A stretch of 64,000 bases of DNA from Malus domestica (lineage: Eukaryota > Streptophyta > Magnoliopsida > Rosales > Rosaceae). The stretch is from contig NC_091665.1 in NCBI RefSeq assembly GCF_042453785.1, positions 31,273,001 through 31,337,000 of the forward strand. Reading direction: 5' to 3'. Every line of letters starts with the position of its first letter. Within the stretch, counting starts at the first letter, position 1. Under the pieces are notes generated by a model. The model was given only the letters and a program-made list of their open reading frames with translations, was not told the DNA's origin and made no database searches. The position numbers and the translations under genes were made by a program. Shown piece by piece: positions 35,088-47,600 of the stretch.

Positions 35088-36390
35088 ATAATGTATCCAG
35101 CACCCTCCTGAAAATCTTCAGAATCTTCACCGTGGCTAATCTAGGTCTCTATTTTATAATACATTTCAATTTTGATTACACGTTGATGTGGAGTGATAGA
35201 TAAAATATGAACAATTTTATAGGATTCGCATCTTCATGAACGGCTTAACTGTATGATTCCACGAAAATGATATTCCATAAAAAACAAAGAATGACAGTAA
35301 CATGAGGTTAATTCCAACTTCTAAATTACGATTAATAGCATGTGGCCTACCAAAATTAGGACGAAATTACAGACACGTGGCGAAGGTATGATGATTATCT
35401 TTGTTTTTCTCCATTTAACTTTTTGGTTAATTTTGATTTTGCATGGGAATTATCAAACTTGGGATCGTTTTCCAGATTTAAAAAATGAGGCTGCTTGTCA
35501 AAAGAGAGGTTCCAAATCTTTCGATAATTTGTAGTTGTGAGTTTATTCTTGTTAAGTCGGCCTTCTCTTTTGTTTTCTTGTTTAGGGTTTCATTAGTTTA
35601 AAGGACAAAAGGCCTAACATGCTAGAGTTGAAAATGAAGTGGGGCAGTCTAAAGTAACATTCGTTTTTAATCTAACAGCTGATTCATTCACTCGACACAA
35701 ACAATAATAAATTTAATATCATACATACATTTAAGAAATTAATAATAAATTTAGTATCAAATGTACATTTAAGTAATTTAATTTCTTTGCGTATTTCACA
35801 CGGTTGATTATGGGTTTGAGTTCTAGCATAGGTGAATCACACTATATTGGCAAGAAAATGATGAATGCCTCAGTGCGTCTTCTCAACCCGCGGAAGAATA
35901 GTAGGAGGAATGCGGTCTTAAAGAAATGCCACTAATAGTCAGAAAGAGACTTAGCAAGAATTCGAAAGTTGGGATGGAGCCTTAGCCTTTCACTAATAGA
36001 TAGAAAGAAGTGTCATAGTTGCTCAACCTAACTATGCAAATATTTACACGAATTTTTTTAGTGTGATGCTGAAATTTTGTCATATAAAAATTAGATTTTT
36101 TTTACTAATCGATAAATTGAATTTTTTTTATTGTTGTCTTTAGGATTTTTGTTTTTTTTTCTTTAAAATAATGCTGAATAAGTAATTTTCTGATTCAAGG
36201 GAGATTAAATTTTGAGGGACTTATTTGTTAAAAGTAACATTGTATAAGAAATAATTATACATTAAACTATTGCTAGCTGTGACTATCATGTGAAAGGAAA
36301 ATAAATCTATATGTTGGAGCTGAGTTGGAAGGTTATTGGTTAACCTTATACTTAACCGACCTGTCCCAAATTAACTTTATAAATAGCTAT
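35088..36390. repeat. Tandem-duplication blocks b and c, right copy (NPF upstream region)
   Basis: 35088-35610 matches 23555-24130, and 36275-36390 matches 24185-24295. The stretch 35610-36275 between them is absent or unrecognisable in the left copy; it may be an insertion here or a loss there. Confidence 0.85.
36378..36385 (+). promoter_or_regulatory. TATA box of the NPF gene
   Basis: TATAAATA about 65 bases before the ATG at 36449, implying a short leader of roughly 30-40 bases. The box and its surroundings are conserved in the duplicate at 24282. Confidence 0.6.
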
Positions 36391-36448
36391 GAGCTGATCA
36401 CATGACTTTCAAAGCCCCCAAGTCCATATTCATTTCATCAAACACTTG

Positions 36449-39400
36449 ATGGCAAAGGTTGAAGAGAAAGGCTTAGAAGACGATCACACACAAGATGGGA
36501 CTGTGGATCTCAAAGGTAGGCCAATTTTAAGATCAAATACTGGGAGATGGAGAGCTTGTTCCTTCATTGTAGGTATGTGATAATGTTCATAACTTATATC
36601 CTCTTTATATATTCTAAAGCGTCACGTAGCTAGCTATGAGAAAAACTTGCATATCTCTGTTGTATACACATGAGTTTATTTCGCTCCAACCTTCTGTCAC
36701 TTGACAAGGAGAGAAAGACTCAACAAGTGTGTATGATCACGAGTACGGAGTACATGTAATTTTTTCTCCTGATCTGACAAAACAAAATGATCCTCCATTT
36801 CAATGTTTGACCAATCAATATGTGCACGCATGGATGATTTTTCAGGGTATGAAGTGTTTGAGAGGATGGCATACTATGGAATTGCATCAAACTTGGTGAT
36901 TTATTTGACAACGAAGTTGCATGAAGGCACAGTTACCTCTGCAAACAATGTTACCAACTGGGTTGGCACTGTTTGGATGACACCGCTTTTGGGAGCCTAT
37001 ATTGCAGATGCTTATCTTGGTCGATATTGGACTTTTGTTATTGCTTCAGCCATATATCTTGTGGTACAAAATTAACTCAATCTACAAACATATTATCTCA
37101 TTTCTCGTGATAGAACTTGCATATGAACCAAATGGTAATTTTTGAACAAATCACACTGTTATGTGATCATGTTTGCTCAACTGTGATCACACATTGGTGA
37201 GGTGCAAGCAAACTTTTGTTCTTTCTGAAAAGTGGGGAACGAGATTCGAAACAATATATCATATGCATGAGTACATTATTAACTACTTAAGTTACAAACT
37301 CCTAGCGAGCCAACTTTAATTAGTCGTTCATGAGTCTAAAGTCTAATTAAACTTTACTTGATTTGTGTTTTGCTTCATCCCAAGGTTATATCAGTTGAGT
37401 TTCATTAGTTGATGATTTCTATAATATGCTTCTTTATGATATATGAACATCTCAAATTTGTTCCTTTCTATAAAAAAAAAATTTGGTTTTGTAACTAGCC
37501 AAAGTAGTCTTTGAAATTGGTATAACTCCTCATTTTGGTCCCTAAAGTTTAAAATCGATAGAACTGGTCTATGAGTTTGTCCACCATCAGTCATTTTGAT
37601 CATTCTATGAAAAATCTTCATTAAATAAGGAAGAAAATGGCAAAAATATCCCCATTTTTTGTCAAGTCATTTTGATCCATTGTTTATTAAGTTGAGGGTA
37701 TTTTTGTTATTTTGGTCCTTATTTAGCAGCGATGTTTCACAGAATAACCAAAATAATTGACAGTGGAACAAACTCAATGACTAATTCTATCGATTTCAAA
37801 TCTCAAAAATGAAAGTAAAAAGTTATGTCAATCTCAAAGACTATTTTAATTAAAAAGTTTTTTTTGTAATTTTTTAACAAAAAGACTTTTGGCCATTAGC
37901 ATAAACAATCACATTAATTGACAACTATTTTGCCATGTTTTTCAAGAAAATGTATTTGTCAGAGCATATTTTGGGAATAATTGGTCGTTTGATCGCACAT
38001 CTGAAAGGAGGAGGATTGTCTGCCCTCCAAGTTTCGGTGCCCTTCCATGCCCTCCTGTTTTGTGTGGTCACGGTTAAGTCACGTTAATATTTTATATTAT
38101 TTTTTTATAAAGATAATAAAACAAAAATAAATAATAATATAAAATATTAACGTGGTTTAACCGTGACCACACAATCAGGAGGGCATGGGAGGGCACGGTA
38201 ACTTGGAGGGCAGACAATCCTCCTCCCATCTGAAAGCTTCCACATGCCCCACCTTGCCTGCTTCTCCAACTCTTTCCTATCTAGTTGTACTGCAAGATAG
38301 TACTATTTACACGTTTATTTTACCTGCTTTTGTTAATTTTTTTGTTATTAATTTTCTTCAATTAATCTTATTTGACAACTTAAAAAGTAAAAATAAATGT
38401 GTGAATAACACTATCCATATTGTAAAGAGATTAGATGGCAATGAAATTTTCTATTTTAGAAAGTTATGAGATTATAATAATTTTACATATTAAGTGAATT
38501 CATAATTTCACAACCATTCCTAAGAGAGGAAACTAAAAGTTTTAGCTTTTCAGTCTATTGTCAAGTTAATCACACACTTTTGCGTATGCAAGTTTAAACG
38601 CATGATAGTGCACAATTAGCTTGGCATACTGTCACTATGATGTTTCAATTTTTGATAAGTTTCCCTGCTTCTTTAGCTTTCTCATGTCAAATCAACTAAT
38701 TGTTAGTCTACTGGTTCTTCTCTTATGAACATTGAAATATATCTCAAGTTTAAATCATCTTCTTCATAGATACGAGATCATATCACGATAACTATTTCTT
38801 TAACCATATATGCATTTCCTCATTATTGTAACATATACCAAATTTGGGTCATAATTCTCCTTTTTATTACCGATTAGGGTATGTCCCTGTTAACCCTGGC
38901 AGTATCACTACCCGCACTAAGACCACCCTCATGTGCCCAAGGAATCAAATATGAAGATTGCGACAAAAGAGCCTCACCATTCCAAGTGGCCATATTCTAT
39001 GGTGCACTTTACACAATTGCCATTGGAACTGGTGGGACCAAGCCCAACATCTCCACCATGGGAGCAGATCAGTTTGATGAGTTTGAGCCCAAAGAGAGGA
39101 TCCAAAAGCTCTCATTTTTCAACTGGTGGATGTTCAGCATCTTCTTTGGGACCCTTTTCTCAAACACCTTCTTGATTTACATACAAGACAAAGTTGGGTG
39201 GGCCTTGGGATATGGTCTCCCAACACTTGGCCTTGCAATCTCTGTTGTGGTGTTTTTGTTGGGGACCAAGTTTTACAGGCACAAATTGCCTTCTGGGAGT
39301 CCTTTTAGTAGGATAGCTCATGTGCTTGTGGCAGCCATAAGAAAGTGGAGGGTGACAATCCCAGATGACCAAAAGGAGCTTCATGAGTTGAGGTTGGAAG

Positions 39401-40605
39401 CGTACACAAAGGCTGGGAAATTCAGAATTGACCACTCCACTTCCTTGAGGTATCAATGACGCACCTTTGTTATTCCAGTTGTGATTAATGAATTCTTACC
39501 ATGCGCATGTCATAATGGGAACTGTTTATTTTCTTAATAACCTTTTAAAGATCGTATAGTCCTTCATATGTATAACATAAATGGATCGAGTCGTGATGAA
39601 GATCTTAATTAGCGATATAATCAATAATGTAGTTAGTAAAAATGGTAAAAATAGTCTCATTTTCTGGCATAAAGCCTTAGTGATCACCCCTAGCATTGCG
39701 TTAACTGCAGATTTCTTGACAAAGCGGCCGTAAAGAGCGGACCAACCTCGCCGTGGATGTTATGTCCGGTGACACAAGTCGAAGAAACCAAGCAAATGGT
39801 CAAAATGATCCCAATTCTAGTAGCAACAATTGTACCAAGCATGATGTTAGCTCAAGGAGGAACATTATTTGTCAAACAAGGCACAACCCTAGACAGAAAC
39901 ATAGGGCCTCATTTCGAGATCCCTCCGGCGTGTCTCTCAGCATTCGTAACAATTTTCATGCTGATAAGCCTCGTGGTGTATGATCGCGTCTTCGTTCCAT
40001 GGATCCGGCGCTACACGAAGAACCCTAGAGGGATCACATTGCTGCAAAGACTAGGCATTGGCCTTGTGTTGCACGTTTTGATCATGATCACAGCTTGGTT
40101 AGCTGAAAGGAAGAGACTGAGTGTCGTAAGAGAACATAAACTATTTGGGCCAAGGGACACACTTCCCCTGACAATTTTCGTTCTCCTCCCTCAGTTTGCT
40201 TTGCTGGGAATTGCTGATTCCTTCGTCGAAACGGCTAAGATAGAGCTGTTCTATGACCAAGCACCAGAAGGAATGAAAAGCCTTGGGACTGCATACTTCA
40301 CTACCAGCTTGGGAATTGGGAGTTTTGTCAGTAGTTTTCTTCTTTCGACAGTTTCAAAGATCACCAAGAAACATGGTCGGGGTTGGATTCTGAATAACCT
40401 AAACATCTCTCATTTCGATTACTACTACTTGTTCTTGGCTGCCCTGAGCACTCTCAACTTGCTCTTCTTTCTGCTAGTCGCAAAGTACTTTGTTTATAAC
40501 GCAGACCCAACAGAATCAAAGGGCAACTTTGCCATGGAAACTTCGCCGAGCAAACCTTTGGCTCCAGCTTCTACCGAAGCCTCAAATGCTTCACTCATAA
40601 GCTGA
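36449..40605 (+). CDS. NPF5.2: NRT1/PTR family transporter, NPF5.2 (PTR3)-like
   Basis: A proton-coupled transporter of the plant nitrate/peptide family (MFS fold, 12 helices). The NPF5.2/PTR3 branch transports peptides and responds to stress. Exons 36449-36572, 36846-37063, 38878-39449 and 39711-40605 join in frame to 602 residues, the usual length. Visible are the proton-coupling ExxER motif in EVFERMAYYG (first helix), the PTR signature region GTGGTKPNISTMGADQFDE, the large cytosolic loop with RFLDKAAV, and the last helices ending in VAKYFVYNADP. The 1.8-kb second intron carries two MITEs (37494-37850 and 38007-38226). Upstream is a copy of its promoter (23.5-24.3 kb) and a coding fragment (34.4 kb). 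It is intact and convergent with BARD1: stop codons are 380 bases apart. Subfamily 5.2 rather than 5.1/5.3 is from memory. Confidence 0.9.
37494..37850. mobile_element. Palindromic MITE in NPF intron 2
   Basis: About 350 bases with inverted arms of at least 110 bases. The left arm (CTTTGAAATTGGTATAACTC and on through AATCGATAGAACTGGTC) matches the reverse complement of the right arm. A sister copy lies at about 61140-62600, split by a second element. Ends are approximate. Confidence 0.75.
38007..38226. mobile_element. Mutator-type MITE with perfect 9-bp target duplication
   Basis: A 220-bp palindromic element. Terminal inverted repeats start GGAGGAGGATTGTCTGCCCT and are perfect for at least 27 bases. 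The flanking target duplication CATCTGAAA is perfect at 37998-38006 and 38227-38235. Nine bases is the Mutator superfamily size. It lies in NPF intron 2, and a degraded relative is at 52402-52630. The near-perfect ends point to a young insertion. Confidence 0.88.
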
Positions 40606-40984
40606 TGACATGCTTCATGTCCAAGCTATCATGCTCTCATGTAATATAAATTTGAAGAAAACTTTCACAAGCTTAACAGGCTATTGTCGGGCAGATAACG
40701 CAACAGTATTCGATTGCTAGAAGTAAATAATTCAAAATAATACTTGATATGAACAACAAAAACTTATCAGGAACTTAGAAATTGTCTACACAGGAGAATA
40801 CACATCTTTAAAGGCATCTGAATCACTTTTGTAGGGACATCGAAGAAAATGCCGTAGAGAATGCATAAACCTAGCTACAAACTAAAATCTACATGCAGGA
40901 CATCAACATCTTATCAAACAGATCCCTATCCAAGCACAATACTACGAATACAATCTATCACAGACTATTGCATTGAATGTTTTG
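40606..40984. other. Convergent 3' flank of NPF and BARD1
   Basis: 3' UTRs of both genes should lie here. No other feature is seen. Confidence 0.5.
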
Positions 40985-43900
40985 TCAACAGACAAAAGGC
41001 TGTAACTCGCATCTTGCAATTGATTCCAAGAGCCATGTGTGACCGATGATTTGTGATCCAATTTTCGCAGCTATATCCTGGGCCTCATTTGACCGTTTCC
41101 AAAGGATTGAAACTTCTTCCCCCAACTTGCAACCTTCTGGTGGGTCGAGGTTGTATACAACTAGCGTCCTTGAAGCTGTATGTTCAAGACAACTTCGTTC
41201 CATCACTTCTTCTGAGCTGTTGAAAACAGTGCCTCCTGCTACAATGATCAAATCTTGAAGATCTTCCTTTCTATCCAGTAAAAAATCACCAGCAAAATAG
41301 AAACTCAAACCATTAAAGAGTTTCGGATCCTGCAAAGGAAATAATCCAATAACTAAGATCAGTTAGTTACCAAAGATTTGCATAATTGAATAGAAAACTA
41401 AAAGGAAAGGTGCTTGAAGTTGACCATATAGCATAAGCATGGTAATGGAGAAGCACGCAATGACATTATTTAAGTTCAATTCATACAATCTGACTTTGTG
41501 CCCTCGAGCGTTCTTATTTTCCTTTTTCTAATGTGAACATTAAAGTTTAAAAATGCATAAACTGCCCACCGAGGAGGACTTGATGAAATTATTGTCTTAT
41601 ATTCATGACATGGTACCAAGAACTAAAAAATAGATTATCGGGCAGACATTTTAGTTGGACAGATGTATCAATGGAGGTGCTCAAGAAGATAATAGTTAAT
41701 GCATTTGCACAAAGTATTCATCAGAGGAACTTACATTGTTTGTTGCCCGAAGCCTGCCAGTTTTTGGGCCATCACAGCATCCATAGTTATCAAGACTAAC
41801 TTCATATGGTTCTTCATTCACATGATCTGTGGCTTCCATGCATGCTTTTACCCCTACACCCATCAACAAAGAGAAAACAAGGGACAGTCAGGTTAGGTGA
41901 TAAAACACAATTATAAAACACCTCAGTAAAAAAAGTGCACATTTTTTTAAACACAGGTCGTAATTTAGTCAATAGTCATTCATAGAAAATGTAATTATAG
42001 CAGCAAGGCAGAATATCTGGGTATAGCTTACAGTCAATTTTCAGAATCCATCTTCCAGCCAAAATGGCCATGCAAGTTTTGAATGTCCTGACATATGCAC
42101 CGTCCCCATCCAGGGCTGCAATCAAATGTGTAACATTTGGTCTCCAGGTCTTGGACACAGTTGCACCAGTCTTCTTGGCAAACTTGACTAAAAGAAGCTG
42201 CACCATTTAGAGAAATAATAAGTTTCTGATACAGCAACCAAGATAATAAGTTTATACAGTACAACATGTTCTGTACACCACAAAATAAAATAATAAAATA
42301 AAATAAAAAGTTGGCATGACAGATTTATTCAATTGGGAGACCTCGAGGCCCAGAAACCAGAAGCTTTAGTTCTCCAATCCATCTCAACAATGTTCTCGTA
42401 TATGTTATCCATCTAGAGATAAGCCTTTACGGACTACAAACAGCATAATGTTATTAAAATTAAATCACAGATTACCATTTTCCACAATGCTTGTTTTCAT
42501 GCAGATTATATAGAGTGAAAACAAAATGATAATTGGACCACAGCCAGGTCAATGAAAGCAAAGAAAAGAAGGGATCAATGTTGTTGGAGAGATATTTTCT
42601 AAGATTATCTAAAGACAACTTTCCAAGTCTTCATGACAACATGGAACCAAGTGACTAATGAGAGGAGAAATTCTTTTCGACTAACCTTTTCTTCAGAAGA
42701 CAAACCGGATGGGCATATAATCCATTGATTCATTTCATTTGCAGCTTCCAAACTGTTGGACTGGGGACAGATTCTGTGTGCAGAATGAGAGAAAATCAGA
42801 TATCAAATTAAACATTGAAAGAAAGAAGTAATATCCAACGGCAATATTACTAAGAAAAAAAAAAAAAAAAACTTTCCAAGCCTTTTCTTTGTACAGACTA
42901 ACAGTAGTAAATAAAATATATTGAGCTTGAAGAGCCAAGAGTTAAATATAGGGACTAAAATACAGGAATTCTACTTGCTTCAACAAGAGAATGATGTCTT
43001 ACTTGGGCTTCCCATAATTTGACTTCTCACCGGGAAATTTAGTTGAACGATGAGCTGGACATAGCAGCAGAAAGTTTTCCTATATAATGTTCAAAAAGAC
43101 AACGTTAACTATTATTTAAGGCTTAACAGACATTGGCCACCAAAACAAATTATATTAAATAATCTAAAAGGTATAACAACAAAAGGGCATGAGAAAGAAG
43201 TTGATTACAAATATATGCTACTACATGTAAAAGAAGATAATAAATACCTTGTCCCAGCGACATTTAGAAATTTCAGTTGCACAGGTAACATGATAGCTTC
43301 TCCGGCAGGACTTTACAAAGCATCCCAAAGCTGCTCCCTTTAGCCCACATTTGGTGCATTTTAGCTTTGCACCCCTTGAGACTTCTGCCTTCAATCCCTT
43401 AACATTTTCACCTTCGAAATACACTTGTGGTGCCCTGAATTTCAAAATCCATAATATGTTTATCTAGTAGGCTAGTAGCACATAAGGTGATTAACAACAA
43501 ATAGATCAAAGTAAAATAGCAATCATGTTATTGAATAGGTAAAAGTGAACTGACAATAATGTTCTTACAGTTATAGAAATCAGACAAAGATTCCAAAAAC
43601 AGAAAGTAACTAAGAAAATTATTATTGCTAACATAGTAACTTAATGCCATTGATTGTGATGAGCAGAAACACTAAAGTCAAAAGGTTCAGTAGAGAGGAT
43701 TTTGTGTTTTTTTTAATATAAAATTTGTTTCATTTTATATGCACAGGAAACATAACATACATTATATGCCCATCTTTGAAAATACAGAATATTTTCTGTA
43801 TAATTGAAAAGTATGAAAATCAAGAGTATCTTTCAGAAAGAGAAAACACCCATATATGGACTAGACATCGCTAACTACGCTAGACCAAAATTATCATCAT

Positions 43901-45749
43901 TACTGCTTGAACATACCAATCAATGCATATTCTGTGAACATGTATGACATTTGAAGCATTTGCCTCATCTCCCTCTACCAGTCTCTCTTTAGAATAATGC
44001 AACATTGGCCCTGTAACCTGAAATATTTCATCAATTCAACTGAGTTATATGTTACCAACTTACTGTGTATGTAAAAAGCCACAAAGATTAACATAACTAA
44101 CCTCCGAGATCATAGAAGACTGGCAAAATACACAAATTGTTCTCTTTGTGAATGATTCATTAGGTGGTGTACTGAACTTATGTTCAAGCTCAGAATAAGT
44201 CTCTAAAACTGGCTCATACTTTATTTTCTTTCTTAAATGACCATCAATTTCAGTTGCACAACTATCATGTCTTTTCTGCCCTGCTCTACCATCATCAATT
44301 TTGCTGATCGATCTCCTGACCAAAGAATTTTCTGAAATCTGAAGAAAGCATTACATAAAAATATATATAATTAATCTCATCATAAGACAGTAAAATTTAT
44401 GGCATTAGTAAATTAAGAAACCATTAAATCCTTACTTGCTCACAGCGCCGACCACAGCTATCATTATCTGAACATTTGGCATCACCAAATGAAGGAGGAC
44501 TGTTGGGCAATGACTGTGCTGCATGATTCATGTCTCCTACTACAGTCATGCACTCGTCGAGTCCACCAGCTCTTATTTGAGAACTTGGTGGTTGTGAATT
44601 GGGATTTCCCACTCCGCTTCTAGCAAAATCTAATACCTTGCCATCAGCATCTATTGGCATGCTACACTTATCTACATTGTCATTGTTGCCAACTCCATCA
44701 GCTACAGAACGATTCAGACTACAAGGAGCCCAAACTCGTTCATGAGCACTCGATGAATAGATGGATTGCCCACTGTTTGAATTACCTCCTTGGTCATTGT
44801 CAAATGGTTCTTTAGTCATTTTCCCAGCAAAACTGATATTAGGCAAAACAGGGTTTTGCTCCAGAATGGTTCTAACATCTGCATTGATCAAAACCAACAC
44901 ACAAAGCTAAAACATTATTGTCTGCATAGAGTTTAGAAACCATATTAACTTCCAAATAAGTGTATTTACACATTAAGCTTGTACCGGAAGAAACAGGCTG
45001 GAACAAATTGGCACAGAAAGACGCATCCAAGCTTTTGTAGATCGCTACTATGTTTTCCATGAACGGCACAGGCCTGAGATCTACCAGCCCACAAAACCAA
45101 TGCATCAGAAATAAAATTAATTGGCTTTAATTACTTGTTTCCACAATAAACTGTTTTGGTAATTCATCAAATAATGTCCTTGCAAGAACATCCATAAAAA
45201 AACAACTATTTCAGCCATAAATAAATATAATTTCTTCAACTAAAAAATAAATACCTCGGTCCGCAACCTGAGCTTTACAAACCGGGCAACTCGAACTGGG
45301 TATGCAGCAACTGCAAGCAATTCAAAAACCCAGTACAGAAAAAAACCCTAAAGTAAGAATCTTGAGACAGAAATTGATCAATTATTAGGAGAAAAAAATA
45401 AGAGAGAGAGGGAGAGAGAAGACGCACTTGCAGAAAATGTGATCGCATGGAAGCAACGTCGGTCGATTAAGCAAATTCAAGCTGAACCCACCAATAAAAA
45501 CACAAAAAATACAAAACCCATTTCAGATAAAGCCTGTTTGCTTCAAATAAATCAAAATAAAATTCGAAAATTCGAAAACGTAAAAACTTGAAAACTTGAA
45601 AAAAGAAATGGAATTTAGGGGAGCGAATCGAACCAGAGGGGGCACTTGAGCTCGAGACCCAGTTTCTGGAAATGGAGAACCCACGGGTTCATCATCGACC
45701 TGGTATTGCCACTGTCGCTGCATTTACGGTTAGGGTTTGCGTCCACCAT
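40985..45749 (-). CDS. BARD1: BARD1 (RING, extended PHD and tandem BRCT)
   Basis: Partner of BRCA1 in homologous-recombination repair; in plants (ROW1) it also restrains WUSCHEL. Thirteen exons, from the 5' end: 45634-45749, 45428-45481, 45255-45310, 44985-45080, 44436-44878, 44102-44338, 43917-44017, 43248-43434, 43003-43079, 42686-42773, 42032-42197, 41735-41853 and 40985-41329. All phases fit, giving 694 residues (about 714 in Arabidopsis as I recall). The RING finger is built over exons 1-3: KCPLCLNLLNRPTLLPCDHI then FCNCC and CPVCK. The extended PHD spans exons 7-9 with CTKCGLKGAALGCFVKSC and CPAHRSTKFPGEKS. The tandem BRCTs have NVTHLIAA, GRWILKIDWVKAC and HTWLLESIARCEL. The LLNRPTLLPCDH form of the RING is the BARD1 rather than the BRCA1 type. 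Intact; parts are duplicated at 24296-24656 and 33172-33450. Confidence 0.93.
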
Positions 45750-46872
45750 TGAAACGGAGCGTCGGAAACTCTGAGAGAGTTGCAGAGAGAACTAAAAAGT
45801 GAGAGTTCTTCGGGAGGAGCTTGGAGTATTTAGATGTCTTTGCAGATGGTGTGTTGGAGCGGCGGAGGACACGTGTACAGTAGTGATTTCTCTGCGGAAG
45901 AGGAAATGGGCGGGGTGATAGATTTGAGCCGAACGGTAACTTTTCAAACTCGCGCGCTTTTCCGGATTTAGTTTTCAGAGACTCCCGCCTAAGCTGTTGG
46001 ATCTTGCCGATATTTTGACTTTTCTTTTTTTGGTCAGATGTCGCCGATATATCTACATCTCGCGAGTAATTTCATTTCTCAGCTTGGCTTTTATTGCCTT
46101 TCGCATGCCGTGGGACACTCCCACATCTGATGGTCATGATTCGTTCTTATTAATTTGATATTTGATGACGAGATATTATTTTATTAGTTTAATATTTAAT
46201 AAAACGTCATAATTGATAATGATTATTTGTTTATATAAATATTTATTTAATTTTAAAGGTTGCTTAGTCATTTATATGAATTCAATGAATTGACAGTTCG
46301 TCACAATGGTAATTATCAATTTATTTGATACATATGGATCTCTAAAAAAATAGACATTACCCTAATACTAATAAGGACAATAAACTCGAATGATTATAAC
46401 GTTTGTATGGTAGAATCATTGTCACGTCATCATTAAAAAGGGAATAAATATGTAAAATGTCAAGTATTATCCTATGAGAAATTTCTTTTTCAAAATGCTT
46501 TTCTTAATACAATAATATTTACATTAGAGGTGGAAGAATAAAACAGTATCCAATTTTGTCATTTACGAGATTTGAACATAAAACATTTTACTTACAAGCT
46601 ATTTTATTCAATGAAATTTGTGTCTTTAAAATGTAAAGATTGTGATTAATATTTATTGTTAATTACTTGAATATAAACACACAAATTTCATCTGATTCTA
46701 AAGCAAATTAGGTTGAACATTGTCACAATTTGTTGATACAATACATAAATAAATAAAAAAGCTTCTGTCATTTGTTTTATTTTCTTATAGCCTGTTCATC
46801 ACATTGACCGTCATTCCCTTCCTCTGCCGGAACGTTCTTCTCCACGGCCTCATAGATGTCCGTCGCAGCCAA
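45750..46872. other. BARD1 upstream region and 3' flank of EXO84
   Basis: 45750-46000 is the GC-richer BARD1 promoter, with CTCGCGCGC near 45951. I could not call a perfect E2F site. 46090-46870 is AT-rich and holds nothing I recognise. Confidence 0.5.
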
Positions 46873-47600
46873 CTATGCAGATGGTTCATTAGTTTCTTCA
46901 ATGATCTGTAACGTATCAACTGCATTGTCAGACGCTTTTTCGAAGACCTTAGTTTGAGGACATGGTTCTTTAATCAATGGTGTTGTTTCTGCGCTAGAGG
47001 CAGCTTCAGCTTTGTCCATGGCTACCACATCATCCTCTGAAGGACTTAAAGCATCATCCTCGAAAGACTCAGTTACGCGCTGTGATTCAACAGTGCGTGG
47101 TTCAGCAAACGATTCTGTTTCAGCATTAATGGCAACTTCCGGTTCCACAGAATCATCCAAAGAACTTGTAACATCTTCCTGAAAAGATTCAGATGCATTT
47201 TCGGACTTCTCCATGCATCCAGGATCATATGTGGCCATTTCGTCCTCCTCTGACTCTGCATAATCTTCTAAAGAGCTTATAACATTGTCCGCAAAAGACT
47301 TAGCCGGATTCTTGGATTGGTCCCCAGATGGTTCTGTATCCAATGGTTCTGATTCAGCATTAAGCGCACCTTCCGAACCATATGTGGCTACTAAACTCTC
47401 ATTTGAAGAACAAGCATCATCCTGAACAGAGTCGGTGGAAATCTTGAACTTCTCCATGCATGGTTCTTCTGCATTCAATGGTTCCAATTCTGCATTGGAG
47501 ACGCCTTCTGAATCATCTGTGACTACTGCATCCTCCTCTGAAGAACTACGATCATCCTGGAAAGATTCAGTGGCGAACTTGCATGGTTCCTCCTCCCCTG
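46873..47600 (-). repeat. Coding degenerate acidic repeats in EXO84 tail
   Basis: In the last exon, a unit of roughly 120-135 bases occurs five to six times. In protein terms each unit has a core SF(Q/E/A)(D/E)(D/N), a Ser/Glu/Asp run, VAT or similar, then NAE(L/S/T)EPL or similar and PC(M/P). Units start near 47590, 47465, 47330, 47215, 47090 and 46970. The frame is kept in all. Confidence 0.75.

Noticed and set aside
42300-42440. Extra BARD1 exon between exons 10 and 11
   Set aside because: A short open stretch exists, but joining exon 10 directly to exon 11 keeps phase and gives the expected BRCT text, and the stretch ends in a stop.
45951-45965. E2F site in the BARD1 promoter
   Set aside because: The GC-rich stretch CTCGCGCGC resembles an E2F core but does not fit the consensus on either strand, so it was not listed.
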